Shown: piece by piece, positions 45,085-57,800 of the stretch
How the letters are laid out: every line of letters starts with the position of its first letter
How positions within the stretch are numbered: position 1 is the stretch's first letter
Origin: Pyrenopolyporus hunteri
Taxonomy: Eukaryota; Ascomycota; Sordariomycetes; Xylariales; Hypoxylaceae
DNA: 64,000 bases
Assembly (NCBI GenBank): GCA_902806595.1
Contig: CADCXC010000035.1
Location: 1,178,001-1,242,000, forward strand
Direction: 5' to 3'
Position numbers and translations under genes: made by a program
Notes under the pieces: generated by a model
Database searches by the model: none
What the model was told of the DNA's origin: nothing
The model's input: only the letters and a program-made list of their open reading frames with translations

Positions 45085-48000
45085 TTATCGAGGTCTATTA
45101 GGTTTACGTTTGATGAAAGGATCGGAAGGAGGGGGTCTTCTCCTCTGGGGTGGTGGTGGCTTCGGCGGCCCGGAACCAGATGGACCCTGATCATCACCGT
45201 TAGCCCAAGAACAGCCATGAAATGGGTTATGGATTATACAAACCTTAGGGGCCTCGGAGTGGTTGGTGGTGGGATTATGCGTTGCTGTAGGGGGCTGCTT
45301 TGGCTGAATGCCTAAGAGGGACATTGCTGCTGGATCTTGTGGCTGCGGCATCGCTCTAGGGGCAGTGGGCGGCATCCTTGGGACGTTTTCGCTGGCGACC
45401 TGCGTCATTGAAATTTAGCAAACCGGAATACATGAGAAACTAACTAGAGCCTTACCCTTTTTGATGCTTTCCCGTCTTCGGTACCATCCCTGGGCCGCTT
45501 TTGTCCTGACTGGTGTATCACAGGTCGTTCAGAGGAATGAATTACGGTGGCGGTTTCACCGCGTTCGTTAAGACCGCCGTATCCTGTTAATGCCGGGTTA
45601 TCCATTGGACGCCCCGGCCCGTGCCGTTCAAGGATGGTGTACGTCTGTGGTAGTTGGGGCGTATGATGCTTTTTCTTAGGTACTCGACTGGGAGGCGGGG
45701 CGTCTTCCATGATTACATCTTCATTATCGTTCTTCTTTGACGTAGCACCTGAGTCATCGATGCCTGTCTTGTCGGCTCCGGTTGTCCCGGTGGATTGAGA
45801 GGGAACAGCGGACGGTGTCGGATTGGGTGGGTTGTTAAATTTAGGAGGTGGTAATTTGGCGCCGGGCTTCCTGAGCAAAGACAGTATATCGCCAGTGGTA
45901 TAGCGGTCTCGGGCTTTGGCATCCTCGATAAGCTTATTCCAGAATTCTCCCTGCACTAGGGCCCTCGAGTCTCCCAGAATAAAAAGTGAGGACTTTGCAC
46001 GGGTCAAGCCGACGTTCATACGTCGGATATCCGTCATGAAACCAATACCGCCTGTGGGGCTGGCTCGGACGCACGAGAAAATGATGATCTCGCACTCACG
46101 GCCCTGAAAAGCATCTGTAGTATTGAATTCGATTTGCTCCTTAACGCCGTCTCCGTAACGCCGCGAAAACTGTTCGCGCAGCTCGAATAGCTGAGCCTTA
46201 TAGGGAGTGATGATTCCGATCTTGCCTTTAAAATCGGTCGTCGGATAATCCGCCATTAACCTCTCGTATAATTGCATGGCGACCTTGAGCTCCTCCAAGT
46301 TTACAAGTGACTGGCCCTTGCGACCTTTTTCTTGGATACCCTTCACGTCAAAGAAGCGGTATGGGCCCAATAGCGCACTCTCATGCCAGGGCTGATGACG
46401 CAACTTTTTCATGTCATCACCGTCTACGAGACGACGTTCGTAGAATTCTTGGCTCGGGAATAGACTGATTTCTGGGTGCATACGGTATTGCGTATCGAGC
46501 AGGTGAACGTCGTCAGGATGGTTACGCTGCATGCGAACGAAAAGGCTTTGGTCGTACCCGTACCGCGCAGCCGATTGCGACAACACCGTTGGCGGAAGCT
46601 GCTTCGGGTCTCCGACTAGAATGCATTTGGAGCACCCGTATTTTAATGGGATTAGCGCGCTGAGTTCAACACACTGGGCTGCCTCGTCGATGATCACCGT
46701 CTCGAACTCAACCTGTAGATTCTTGAACATCTCGTGCCCGCTACCGCTGAGCGTCGCACAGAGGACTTGAGCAGAGTCGAGGATCTCCTGCTGGATTTGA
46801 CGTCGGCGGATTTCACTCTCTCTCGCGGCCGTGTTCCCGCTGTCTTTGTCGGCGTCGATTTTTGCTCCGATTTGAGCCTGGCGACGCTTTAATTCATCGA
46901 ACCTTCTCTGCAGTTTGTTCGTTTCTGCACGATCACCGGCGGCTCTCGTGGCCTCTAGCTGCGGCCGTAGTTCGGCTAGCTCTAATTTGATCTGGCCGGC
47001 CTCTTGGTGCATCAATTCTCTCGAACTGGGACCGTTATTCTGGTTTGCGGCACCCTCCACGCGAGCCTTAACCATCTCATCCAAAGTGACATCTTTTACC
47101 GCGGCATTTATAGCATCACTACGACCGAGACGCAGCACGTTGATCTTGTGAAAAGAGCCGGTACTAGATTTGACACCATTTTTGAGTCGCAGAACCAACT
47201 CGTCGACGGCAGCGTTACTCGGAGCGCAGACTAGTAATTTTTTGGCTGCCCCTTTATTGGCTGCTGAGCTGTTTCCTCCGGGCCGCTTGATAGCCGTCCC
47301 GGTCGTTGCAGAGAAGCTACCCGTTAAAAGGGCACCCACCATCGCTACTATGGTCTTTGTCTTACCCGTTCCCGGAGGACTATAATCGGTTAGCTGGCTA
47401 TTCGATATAGGTTTAGCGGATGTGTATGTCCTTACCCCTGGATCAACGTAAACGCATCGTTTTCTTTTGCATTTAGGATTGCCTTTGCCTGGCCGGGATT
47501 TAGTTGGTAGTTCTCCATCACCTGCTCAACGGCCTCTTGGCTGAACTTGAGCATGGGAGATGGCTTGGCTTCTAGGACCTCTGGCATCAAGTCGTAATAC
47601 TGGAGGCTTTCCAGAGAAGCGTATTCGCGTTCGATCGTGGTCATATTGGTAATCTTAACGGCGTAGAGTTCGGATTGGGGCATCATCGTGGACAAAATAG
47701 GGCCGGCCCGGCCGCTTAACCGGAACTGCACTTCCAAATTGCCGTTCTTGAATTGGACGCGCCAGATGCGTGCAAGACAATGTAGCTCGCTCGTCGCCTC
47801 TAGCGGGTTCGAAGCGTGTGAAAATAAGAGGATATCTCCTTCGGCAAGAAACCTGTCCTTGTTTTCGTTAATAGGCATAGCTGTGCTGACCTCAACGAAC
47901 TTGTCAACATTCATCCGGTTTACGACTTTGATTCCGAAGGGTTTTGATGTTGCTTCATCTTTAGCCGTCACAAATGACCTCCAGGCTTCGTTGATCAGAA

Positions 48001-51000
48001 GCGGCAAGAAGGTTTCCTTATACTCCCGCGGATCTCCATAGGAATCAGAGACCTGCGAGCATTTTATACCGTTCGGTGGATCGCTGCCTTCATGAAAGAT
48101 GTCCCATTCAAGGATAGCCTGATGCAGCACATCCATCGGAGGGATGAGTCGAGCCCGCATATCCTTTGCAGAGCGTTGTATTTTCACCTTTTTCACCGGG
48201 AGGCGGACATTGGGCTTCACGAATTGGCCGCCTTTCGACACCTGCTGTCCTGCGGCGGATTGCGCCAGGAATTCGGCATCGCCATCTGAGTCTTCCTCGT
48301 CTTCCGAGGATGAGTTGACCATTATCTCACTCTTTTGCGGTGCGTGGTCTTTGCCGTGGACGCCGGAGAGCCCCTGAAGACCCGAACCCTCGCCGGTGAC
48401 GAGCGGCTTGGGGGCCCGTAACGCTTTCGCCCTTGCGATAGCCTCTGCGTCTCTCTTTCGCTTCTCCTCGGCTTCCCTCTGACGCTTTTCACGAATGGCT
48501 GCCACATTACTAACTACGGGCAGTTTCCGCTCTAGTTGGGACTTTTGCTCTAACTGGCGGGCCCTCATCTTGTCCAAGGTGGACCGACCCTTCTCCGAAG
48601 AAGACGTTTTGAGTAGCTCCCGCATATCATCTTTACTCGATCTGACTCCTAACTTCTCCTTCGAGTGTGCGCTCGATATCGGTGTTTCCGGACTCGACTT
48701 CGACCAAGCATCGAGCTTAGTTTGCCGTTTGAGTGACTCGTTCTTCTTAATCGATATGATCTGTATGTCATCTTCTTGAGTATCCTCGCCCATGGCTCGC
48801 ACCAGCTCGGCGCGCTGGCGTTCGTTTAGGTTCGTCTGTGTATTATATCGCCCTTCCTTGTTTTTGATGCAAGTATTCTTGACGAACGCTAAAGCCTGCG
48901 AGGGGAGTTCCATATCGAATTCTACCAGGCGTCTCATGAGCTTGCCAACAACATTAACGATTACTGTGACGAGATACAAGTCTTTCAGCCTGAGCATCTT
49001 GCATAATCCCAAGCAGTATTTCCGTGGCTGCTCGAGAATATCCCTCATAGCTTGCTTCTCAGGTTGCTCGCCATTATCGATCGAAGCTGAATGCGCAGAC
49101 TGAGGACTCAACGCGGCAGCTAAAAGACCATCCTGGGCCAAGAGGGCCTCGGCAAACTCCATAGCCTCTCGACAGAAATTCTTCATAGTTTCCATCTCGA
49201 TTAAGCGGCTCCAATCTTCCGTTTGAGTAAAGGCATTGTCAAGGAAGATCCATTGAGCATTCCACCAGTTACCGAGCACTTCGCGCTCTGTATCGTTCAA
49301 ATCCTTTGAACGGAGTATACCGGACGTTGGATCGCAGAGACTACTGAGAATATCTCTCGAGTACCGAATAATATTAAACTGTGGGGACCAGAGGGACATC
49401 CTCTCGGTGACGTCGTTGACTACAGTCGTGTAAGAAGATAGGGCGTGGACGAAATAGCCTTCAAGCAATTTTAGGACGGCGTCTGTTCTTCTCATCTCGC
49501 CAGTCACTGTCTTAATCAAAGAAGCTCCAGCTGTGCTTATGACCTCCTCGCCGTGAACGAGGGACGCAACGATGGGCAAAATTGTCGACGAATCCAAGCA
49601 GAGTTGGTGCAGCGCGGATTCGCTAAAGTCGCCCAACCTCTCAATCATTCGCCCCACGACCTCGGCCGTCTTCTGGAACTCGATATTAAATTCCTTCTTC
49701 GTTGGCGACAGAGACTGCCTTTTCAGCGGCCGAAAAATTTCCACTGCGATCAACGGGCCTGTGGCAACCAACATCGACTTGGCTAAGTCGTCCGCCCCGG
49801 GCTGCAGAATTTCTAAGAACGCTTCCCAAAGACCCGATGAATTCCGCCTAACTTCCCGTTGGACGTGGCTATCGCTATTTTGGAGTGCACTGAACTCCTC
49901 AACCGTGATACGGGAATCTAGGGCTAGAGCAGATCTAATCACAGACAACCCAGCTTGCGACAAGATACTGTTTTGACGATCACTCGATGGGAGTTGGGCT
50001 AGCTGGATAATCAAATCTTTGTATTTGAACGTCAGGTTTAGGGTCGCGTTTGTGTGGATCGTCGAAGAGCCGGCGTGTAACCTGTAGCTCGGTGAGGCAA
50101 AAGCTTCTAGAGTAGAAGACAAAGCCTGGACCGCAGCAAGAGTGCAAGCTACCTTGCCTCCCGGTGTCATGCCAGGATCCTGAGCATATCTTTGTAGGAA
50201 ATGGTGTAAAAGTGAATCGCAAGCATCACTCTTCTGGTGGGTAGGGATAGATTCTACGAAAGGCTTCACCCAGGAAATGGCTATCGGGCCTTCCGCCGTT
50301 AAATCGTGCTCCCCGGATTGCGTGAGCAGTGACCTAAAGGCGGGGCTCCCTAATATCTGCTCGGCGACGGCCGTGTGAGAATAATGGCTATAGGCATCCC
50401 AAAATGCCTTTGGGGATTTCCGTATCAAGGCGCAAAAGGCCTTGAGTAACAGTTTCAAGACAGGAACCGAACTGATCCGAGGCATCTGTGCTAGCATCAA
50501 TTCGTATATACTTGGCTGAACGGTCATGGCTCGCAAGGAATGAAGAATAAGCTTCTCGTCCAGCACGTTGAGGATGTGGAGGAAGCCTTGCCAAAAACGA
50601 AGTAGAAACTGAGGGGAGGCATTTGTGTCATTTGCTTTCAGGATAGCATTTGCCAAATTGTCGTTGACGGCCCATTCGAAGTCCTCGGCATTAATCGAAG
50701 GCCGTCGGGAGAACGTATGAACGGCAAATCGGTTGCGAATCTCGTTCTCGTCGAAGAGAAAGAAGGTCATGGTCGGGAGGACCTCATCCAACTTAAGGAT
50801 TTTGCGTTTCTGGATGGATTCGAAGACGAAGTTGAACTGTCTTCGGTTTTCCGGCAGGCTCAGGTACGGCATACAGCATATAGCTTCGTAGAGTGAGATG
50901 AGGAGTTCTTCTTTATCCTCTTTAAGAAACGTGCTTTGGCCTGCTATACCATTATGAGCATTGATAAACTCGGAGGCGGCCTGGAGGCCTTCGGTGATGC

Positions 51001-51468
51001 GGCTGAAATCGAATTGGTTTAGGCGGTCTTCTAACTCGGAGACGACGCTGTCGTCGTAAACCCTACTCGGCCTGTCAGCAATGGTTTCGTAAATAAATGG
51101 GTGACGTGGGACAATCATTACAAAGCAATGTCCTTGAGAAACGACTTGCGTCCCTTGTGCCAGTTGCGCACACATGTTGCGCAGGACTTGAGGAAAGCAT
51201 TGGCACGTCGCCCAAATTCATGGCCTAGGTCTCCGGCCGACTCCTCCCCGAGGCCCAATATCAACGAACATATGTACGTCTGGTTCAACCTCTCCTTGCC
51301 TTGTTCGATCCTCTCTTGCTTCTCGGCGACGCTCAGTTTGCTAGGAGCGTCTGGGTCGTCGTAGATCTCATCGTCCTCCTCCGAAACCCTCGGGCAACAT
51401 AGATGGGCGTGTTCTGGGAAGTCTCTAAACTTATTAAAAGCAGTCTCGAGTATCTCGGGGACGGACAT
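45085..51468 (-). CDS. SEN1: Sen1-type RNA/DNA helicase
   Basis: Four minus-strand exons (51468-51122, 51062-47436, 47379-45456, 45399-45085) encode about 2070 residues. Sen1 is a nuclear SF1B 5'-3' helicase that terminates RNA polymerase II on non-coding RNAs and removes R-loops. The start (MSVPEILETAFNKF) leads to CPRVSEEDDE and SCATCVRNWHKGRKSFL, typical of the large helical N-terminal domain, which fills exon 2. The helicase core begins with LNPGQAKAILNAKENDAF. The third intron falls exactly before Walker A: GPPGTGKT starts at residue 1325 and is split by the splice. Further motifs are APSNAAVDELVLRL, DEAAQ (about 1556), GDPKQLPPTVLS, QYRMHPEIS, QGRECEIIIFSC and VGLTRAK. The C-terminus is Pro-rich and basic, with a KRPRDGTEDGKASKR nuclear signal. 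The first intron has two possible in-frame acceptors 9 bp apart (exon 2 from 51062 or 51071); 51062 gives better branch-site spacing. Confidence 0.95.
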
Positions 51469-53054
51469 GTTGATTTTTTGTGTAGGGCATGTCGCTGCCC
51501 CAATCCAACGACGCCAGAAGAAAAAAGAGGCAAGGTGAGTTTCGCGTTCGTTGCTCGTTCCCGCTTCGCGTGCTGTTCTAGATGTATGCGGTCTAGGCCT
51601 AGGTCTGGGTCTGGGCGATGGGGATCCAAGGCTTCCTTCAAATGTCGCAGGATACCTAACCCGGATTAAAGTTGGAAGGACGGAATTCGGGTTCGGTAGA
51701 GAGCGGAAGTGGTCAAAAAGGAAGGGATGAGAAGGAGACAAATCTGTGCGGTTTATCTATGAAGGCTGATAGAATAGAATAGACCCACTATACTAGTAAG
51801 CATAGTGGCGCGGGAAAGAGATGTTGTGAATGAAAGAATGTGGTCGCGTTGAATTCTAGAAGAAGCAACTATGATATCTTTCCCCGAAGCGCGAAGTTTC
51901 GAAGGCGTGTGCCTGGGGCGTGTAGGTACCATGTACAGGCGTGCACCGACGTGCGTGCCAACGGGTAATCAGCCTATCGATAAGAAATCAATTACGCCAA
52001 ACAAGGCAAAGGCCGATAAGGTTTCTAGGGAACGCGTTTTCACTGCACCCTGCTCTTGCGCATGCTTCGGTACGTACCTACCTTAGTACTTACATGTAGG
52101 TACCTAAGTAATGGACCAACAGCTAACAACTTCAACTTCTAGGGGCCAAACAGAAAAAGAAAGCGTCACGTCCGACAAAGGTGCAATCAATCCAAATAAG
52201 GTAATCGAACCTTGTTTTGTAGGTATATCCAAAGGGGAAAAACACCAAATTCGCTATTCGTATTCGTTCAATGACGTTCATTGATTCATCATGCTGGACC
52301 ATCCAGGACCATCGTGCCTCGCACCGGACTAAATAGCCATATAGGAGGTATACAGCATCCAAGGGAATTTTGTTTGGCCAGGGCTTTCCAAGATTACTTA
52401 CACCGGCCTTTCAGCTTCTTCCGTGTGGCAGGCTAAGAACTAGACGTATCTAGGCTAGACAAAGTCCTTGAATCTACTTGCTTCCACCGGTCGCCGACAG
52501 CGATTCATGTGCTATTACCTATTCCTACAGCACCTACATCTCCATTTGTCGACTGAGCTAACATAAATCTTTTAAAATTATCCCTATGCCGCGAGACGAA
52601 GGGACCTGCATTGAGCTGAACAAGCTGGGTATTTTAGAAGGTATATCTATACCTCCAGCACTCCAAATGTGCAAATTGCGGTTTAAAGTGATCCGAATTG
52701 CTGTATGTCTAGCGGCTAGCGACACGCTAAATTTCCCCTCTATGTCTTGCGCCCACCTACCTAGGTAGTCTAGCTACCTACCCAGGTAGACACGCAATAT
52801 AATCGATAATATCGTAGAGCTATGAACATGTCGTCCACATATGCGTATCATTTAGGTCCGTCCTGCCAGTCCCTAGATAATTTCCTCCCCACGGTAGAAA
52901 TTCAATCAACTAGCATGCACGTAGTTTTCGAAAAGACATCCTGCTAACGCCAGAGGCGGAGCCGGCGCACCCACAACGAACCTTAAGCACGGAGCCTAGG
53001 TAGGTTGAACCCCATTGCCACATGGTGCCAGAAAAGGTAACCGCTAGCAAATAC
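51469..53054. other. Intergenic region between the glycosylase and Sen1 genes
   Basis: About 1.6 kb: the Sen1 promoter and leader, then the 3' flank of the glycosylase gene. TAGG/CCTA elements lie at about 52071-52108 and 52754-52789. No gene is supported. Confidence 0.6.
52754..52789. repeat. CCTA/TAGG palindromic array
   Basis: Two opposed CCTACCTAGGTAG-type units separated by a CTAGC core, located about 270 bp downstream of the glycosylase stop codon. Confidence 0.8.
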
Positions 53055-54782
53055 CTAGGATTCGGCCATCACTTGTTCTTGTTCTTGCTCTTCTTCTCCT
53101 TCTTGGTCTCCATTTTCTCCTTCCTGAAGTCCTTCGACTTTAGGCGACTTTGATTTAGCTTTGGACTGCTTTTTGTCGTAGCGGTCTACAAGCTTCTCTA
53201 GAGGGCACTCAGAGAGGGTATCCCAATGTGCGCTCCCTTCAACGGTGCTAGGGTTACACCTGCCACATGTTTGGCCGTGACGGATGAATAGTTGGTGTAG
53301 ACCATATTTGAAACGATCCGGACAACGAACCTCCAGATGATGAAAAACGTTGACCTCATTAGCATTCTTGGGTGCCCATCCGAGCCACCTCGACATTCTG
53401 TGGACATGAGTATCAACGGCCAAGCACGGCATTTGGAGACAAAAGAGGATGACACATGCTGCAGTCTTAACGCCGACCCCAGGGTATTTCGTGAGCTCTT
53501 TCAGGACTTCCTGCTTTGGTAAACCACGGAGGTGTTCAAGAGAGAGGTGATCGTGTCCCATGGCTTGCATCGTGGTGTCGCCCTGTTCGCACGCCCCCTG
53601 TGTTACGGTAGACGCATCCGTCGGCTGGGACTGGGTAGTAGTATTCGCGTCCTCCGGGTATTCTTTGCGCAGCTCGATATTTTCGTCGTATACCATGTTG
53701 AGAATACTTTTGATATGCTTAGCTTTCGTATTCGCTAAGCCTCCCGAGCGAATTGCGTCGACGAGGTCCTTCTCGGGCCCTACTCTGACATTGTCCCAAT
53801 TGATGCTCTCCTTTCCCACTCCTTCGGTCAATACCCCGTATCTTTTCGCTAAAGGTGCCAATACCGCATCTATATGTTCTATCCTCGTGGCGCCGCTCAA
53901 GAGAGTTCTGAGCAAACCATCTAGGACGGAGGGGACCTCGCCGCATCCCATTACCTCAAGAGAAGGTGCGGAGACGACTTCGGGGGCTTTGACTTCGCCA
54001 TGCATTTCCGTAAGCAGGTTGTGAACTTCCTCACATTGTTCAGCACTCGGCGAGTTCCACTCAGGGTAAGGAGTCTCGCCTGGTAGCCTGAGGCCTTTCG
54101 CGTTCCCATTTGTTTTCTTGGCCCTACTTCTCGCCTTTTTCGGCTCGGGTTCGGAAGCATCAGGAGCACCAAGAACGAACTCTTGATCTGTTGTTTTAGT
54201 ATCGGCTTTTGGTCCACGTTTTCGCTTCTTAGATACCCCCTTGCCATCTTGCTGAGCAGCAAGATTTAAGTTGGTTTCACCTGTCACACATACTTCGGGC
54301 TGGGCCTTTGGCTTCCTCGGACGCAATCGCCGACCACTCGTTTGCACGGCATCTGTCCCCAGTCCAACCAGCTTGGACTGTCCTTTGGCTGTCTCATCTT
54401 CCACAGGAGAACCCTCGTGGTATGCTTGGATCCCTTCTGGGCTGACTGGTGTCGAGATTTTAAGTTTGATAGTTGTCTTATATTTAGTGTTCTGAGTTAC
54501 GGCGTCGTCCTTAGCAGCACTAGGTTGAGTAGGTTGAACTATAGATGGACCCTCTACCACTTCCGAGGTAATCTCTGCGGGAGAGAGGATTGTTGTAGAC
54601 GGAATCGAATTTGCAGAAGACAATAGTGTATTGACAGAAGGCGGCTCGGCGACGGACAGCGCTTGGATAGGGGGCTGGCTTCCTTGAGTTCCGGCCGTTA
54701 TAGAAACACCCATGCCATGAGGCAAGACATCCCATCCACCCTTAACAGGCTTTGCCTGTGCCTTTCGACCGCGTCTCGGCAT
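53055..54782 (-). CDS. HhH-GPD family DNA glycosylase (endonuclease III-like)
   Basis: A single minus-strand exon of 575 residues, starting MPRRGRKAQ. HhH-GPD enzymes excise damaged bases in base excision repair. The first 240 residues are disordered and basic, with KRKRGP-type nuclear signals. The glycosylase domain spans about residues 245-530. The hairpin YPGVGVKTAA carries the catalytic Lys439, and VDTHVHR carries the catalytic Asp457. Their 18-residue spacing equals that of endonuclease III (Lys120/Asp138), so a bifunctional glycosylase/AP-lyase is predicted. The end of the domain has C506-x2-C509 and C526, but not the four-cysteine Fe-S loop of classical Nth/Ntg. A stretch of about 90 residues between the first helices and the hairpin is longer than usual and includes a low-complexity Thr/Gln insert (about 385-410). 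The tail is acidic and Gln/Glu-rich. It is not a close match to Nth1, Ogg1 or MutY; substrate unknown. Confidence 0.88.
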   Translation of the reverse strand: MPRRGRKAQAKPVKGGWDVLPHGMGVSITAGTQGSQPPIQALSVAEPPSVNTLLSSANSIPSTTILSPAEITSEVVEGPSIVQPTQPSAAKDDAVTQNTKYKTTIKLKISTPVSPEGIQAYHEGSPVEDETAKGQSKLVGLGTDAVQTSGRRLRPRKPKAQPEVCVTGETNLNLAAQQDGKGVSKKRKRGPKADTKTTDQEFVLGAPDASEPEPKKARSRAKKTNGNAKGLRLPGETPYPEWNSPSAEQCEEVHNLLTEMHGEVKAPEVVSAPSLEVMGCGEVPSVLDGLLRTLLSGATRIEHIDAVLAPLAKRYGVLTEGVGKESINWDNVRVGPEKDLVDAIRSGGLANTKAKHIKSILNMVYDENIELRKEYPEDANTTTQSQPTDASTVTQGACEQGDTTMQAMGHDHLSLEHLRGLPKQEVLKELTKYPGVGVKTAACVILFCLQMPCLAVDTHVHRMSRWLGWAPKNANEVNVFHHLEVRCPDRFKYGLHQLFIRHGQTCGRCNPSTVEGSAHWDTLSECPLEKLVDRYDKKQSKAKSKSPKVEGLQEGENGDQEGEEEQEQEQVMAES

Positions 54783-57700
54783 CTTACGTCCTATAGCTGG
54801 AGAGCTCCGGGCCTAGAACTAGGAGGCATATTAGGAAGAGACTATGATGAATGATTAATACAACAAGTTGACACACCCAGATTACGTTATCGTGAGAAGG
54901 TGGACGTTTGCTCCGTTAGGCAACGTCAGCAGTCGTAGATAACGGCTCGGTCTTGCCGGTACTAGGGACTATATGGCTCTGGAAGGGTCGCCGCAATTGA
55001 TATATAGTGAGTAGATTCGCGTTGGTATAGCAATGAATTTCTGCAGGGCGATATAACCGAGTGCTCACTGTATCAAAGAATGCCCGTGGTCAAAACCGGT
55101 AGTCGGATGGTATATGCCGGCAGGCTCTCGCCGATCGTGAGTGCCTATATGATTGAGTACGAAGATATACTATGTGCTGTTACGACTCATAGGGTAAAAC
55201 TTGTATGACTGGATGACCTCGGCATTGAAGTATAGGGGGTTAATAGTGAGATTTATAGATTCAAAGGTATAGGGGGGTTTTAGGAATCTCGATCTCATAG
55301 AATTGCATGCGAATAGGTAGCTGATACCAGATGTTCAGTGTTTGGAAGATTGGGAGAATGTTAGGTGGATGGTGAAGGTTGGGGGTGGGAAGGCAAGAAA
55401 ATGACCCAAAAGACAGAGGACGGCGACTTCTTGCTTAACAGCGTTTGTCAGGTTAAGGAGTAGCTTACTCTACTACGGCAAGCACGGCATAGCCATAGGA
55501 AAGGTACACATAGTAGTTTAGTACCTCTAGTAGGTACATGTAGTATACACATGTAGCTTCAGAGGAAGGAACGCAGTCAGATACAACTATGGCATTCGCC
55601 GACTACATCATAGTACCTATGCATTGTCTAAAAAGGATAGGAAATTACCAGCCTATACATGTGAGAGATATATGTAGTAAGTTACGACTTTGAACTTACC
55701 ATAAACGTGCGGACGATTGTGTAGCAATCAACTACTAATACCAAATAGGGGTATGTACTCAGGTAGGTACTCGCACATACCTGATGTATCCACGAGACAA
55801 TATCTGATATCAGTACAGGTACACATATTGAGTGAGTAAAATGCATGTATCCTTCTAAACTTTATGTACCCTTAAGTGCTCTGTGGTACAGTAGCTGTAT
55901 CGCGAAAGTTACTATAAATCAATGTCACCCTTTTTGCGGCGACACTCATTATGTTAGTGCCTGAAACTTGGTTGGGCCATTGAGAGACAACAATGCGTGT
56001 GTAACTTATTCATACCAACCAGGCAGGAAGAGGGCAACAATACCTTAGTAATGTACAAGATGTCATGGGAGCTCCTCCTTAGCCCCTTAGTTGCTAAACT
56101 GCCTCTTCTTCCTCGCTAAGTAGGTATCGACGTCTTCCTATACAATCCTATGCAAGGCCAAGATAGAATGGGATGCTATTTCCAAGCTGCCATAGTATAT
56201 GTCGTAAGCTGGGGACACGTTGAATCCTGCTATACCGTTGCATGATGGGCCTGGTATACCTATTGTTGATAAAGACTGTGCTATCCCGCTCCTCCTAATC
56301 TTAACACACTTGTCGTTATACGTATGTATAGAGACATAGCGTAGCATGCCTTCACTTGATAAGAACCTGGACCTGCACGTCGCAACGATTAGAGACCTTT
56401 ACAAGTATCACCAACCATTTAGCCCTCTAGTATAGTAGGAGGCGCGGCCGTAACTGTGCAAGGGGTAATTTGAGCCGTTCTCGACGTGGTCGCTGACTGG
56501 ACTAATCACATCCATTTATACATGATTTCTCGGCGGTCAAGATGGCGGGGACTACGGATATCTGCTAGGTGCCTTGGTAGGTGGTTAGCGCAGACGTCAC
56601 AACAACACCCTCTGAGGTAAGCATGGCAAAATGGCAAAAGAAAAGGAGGAAGTATCGTTCAGAGTATAGTTCTCCGCATCATTAACTAGGCAGTCGAACA
56701 TTTATAAAAAGAAAACTCATCACCACGATACTTATGACTGCTGTTCCATGGAATCTTGGATTGCGTTGCATGTAGGATCAACTTAGGCCAGGCCCTTTCT
56801 CCCAAGGTAGAAAATGGTCCTGGGACCTAGGTATCATAAGACATGAGATGGGATTGATCTTAACGTACCTAAACCTACCCTAATTATGTGGGGTTGAACC
56901 GCGAAAGGAAATTGAGGTGGATTGAGTTGGTCGGGAGAACAAAAACAGGCTTCTCGCGGTTTACGCAATTACTGAAGGCTTGCATATTACCGAATGAACA
57001 GTGGCAAACTTGATGCAACATATTGTGCTTGGTAGAGACCAAGAAACCAGCTCATATTAGCGTGAAGTGCATGTAGAGGCGCGTGATAGAAGTTGAAAAG
57101 CATGACTATCACGGATTGAATTTTTTTTTTTTTCCTTCTCTGTTCTTTGAGGGGATGAGAAAGTTTGCGGCCAAATCAAACTTACGCGAAAAGTGGGGCA
57201 CCTTGACGCTTCGGTATTAGATGATTGGATCGAAATAGGGCTTGATTTTCTGGGTCTTATCCGTCAGTTGTCATGCAGTCATGTTATCTTGATAGGCGTT
57301 CCAACAGTCCAGCACATTAGTAATATGACCACCATGCTTTCGGCCTAATGTCCACTACAGCTTAGGGCGTTTACGTAGCTGCGACTGGATTTAACCCAAT
57401 TGATTGGTTGACTGCTTAGGTGCACGGATATTGTAAGCATCAGCTAATTCGCTGTAAGCAATTCTTAATAAAGAGTTGACAGCATCAAGTCTTCCATGCA
57501 AACATTGATAATAGTTCTATTCTCCTCTACATATATCGTGTCTAGGAGAATAGGTATGTATCTAGGTAATTATTAGCTAATCCTTCGTAATTGAAACACC
57601 GTATATCTGTATATAATTGCTTTGCCTGCATGGTAGAAAGCAAATAGAATTTGGTAGCTTCATCATATTCATATTAAACAACCCCGGCTGCCACCGCTAC

Positions 57701-57800
57701 GTCATTGAACTTCAGTTAGAATTCGTATCACCCACCTATTCATTATTCGGCTCTTCACTTCGCCCATAAACCACACCCACCCGTAACTTACAATTAGCTC
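54783..57800. other. Intergenic region, no supported gene
   Basis: About 3.0 kb with few ORFs of any length; the longest is a 69-codon minus-strand frame at about 56138-56347 without a motif. Positions 55490-55560 carry scattered GTACATGTAG elements related to the CCTA/TAGG class, and a 16-base T run lies at about 57118-57133. The final 400 bp should include the pirin promoter. Confidence 0.6.
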
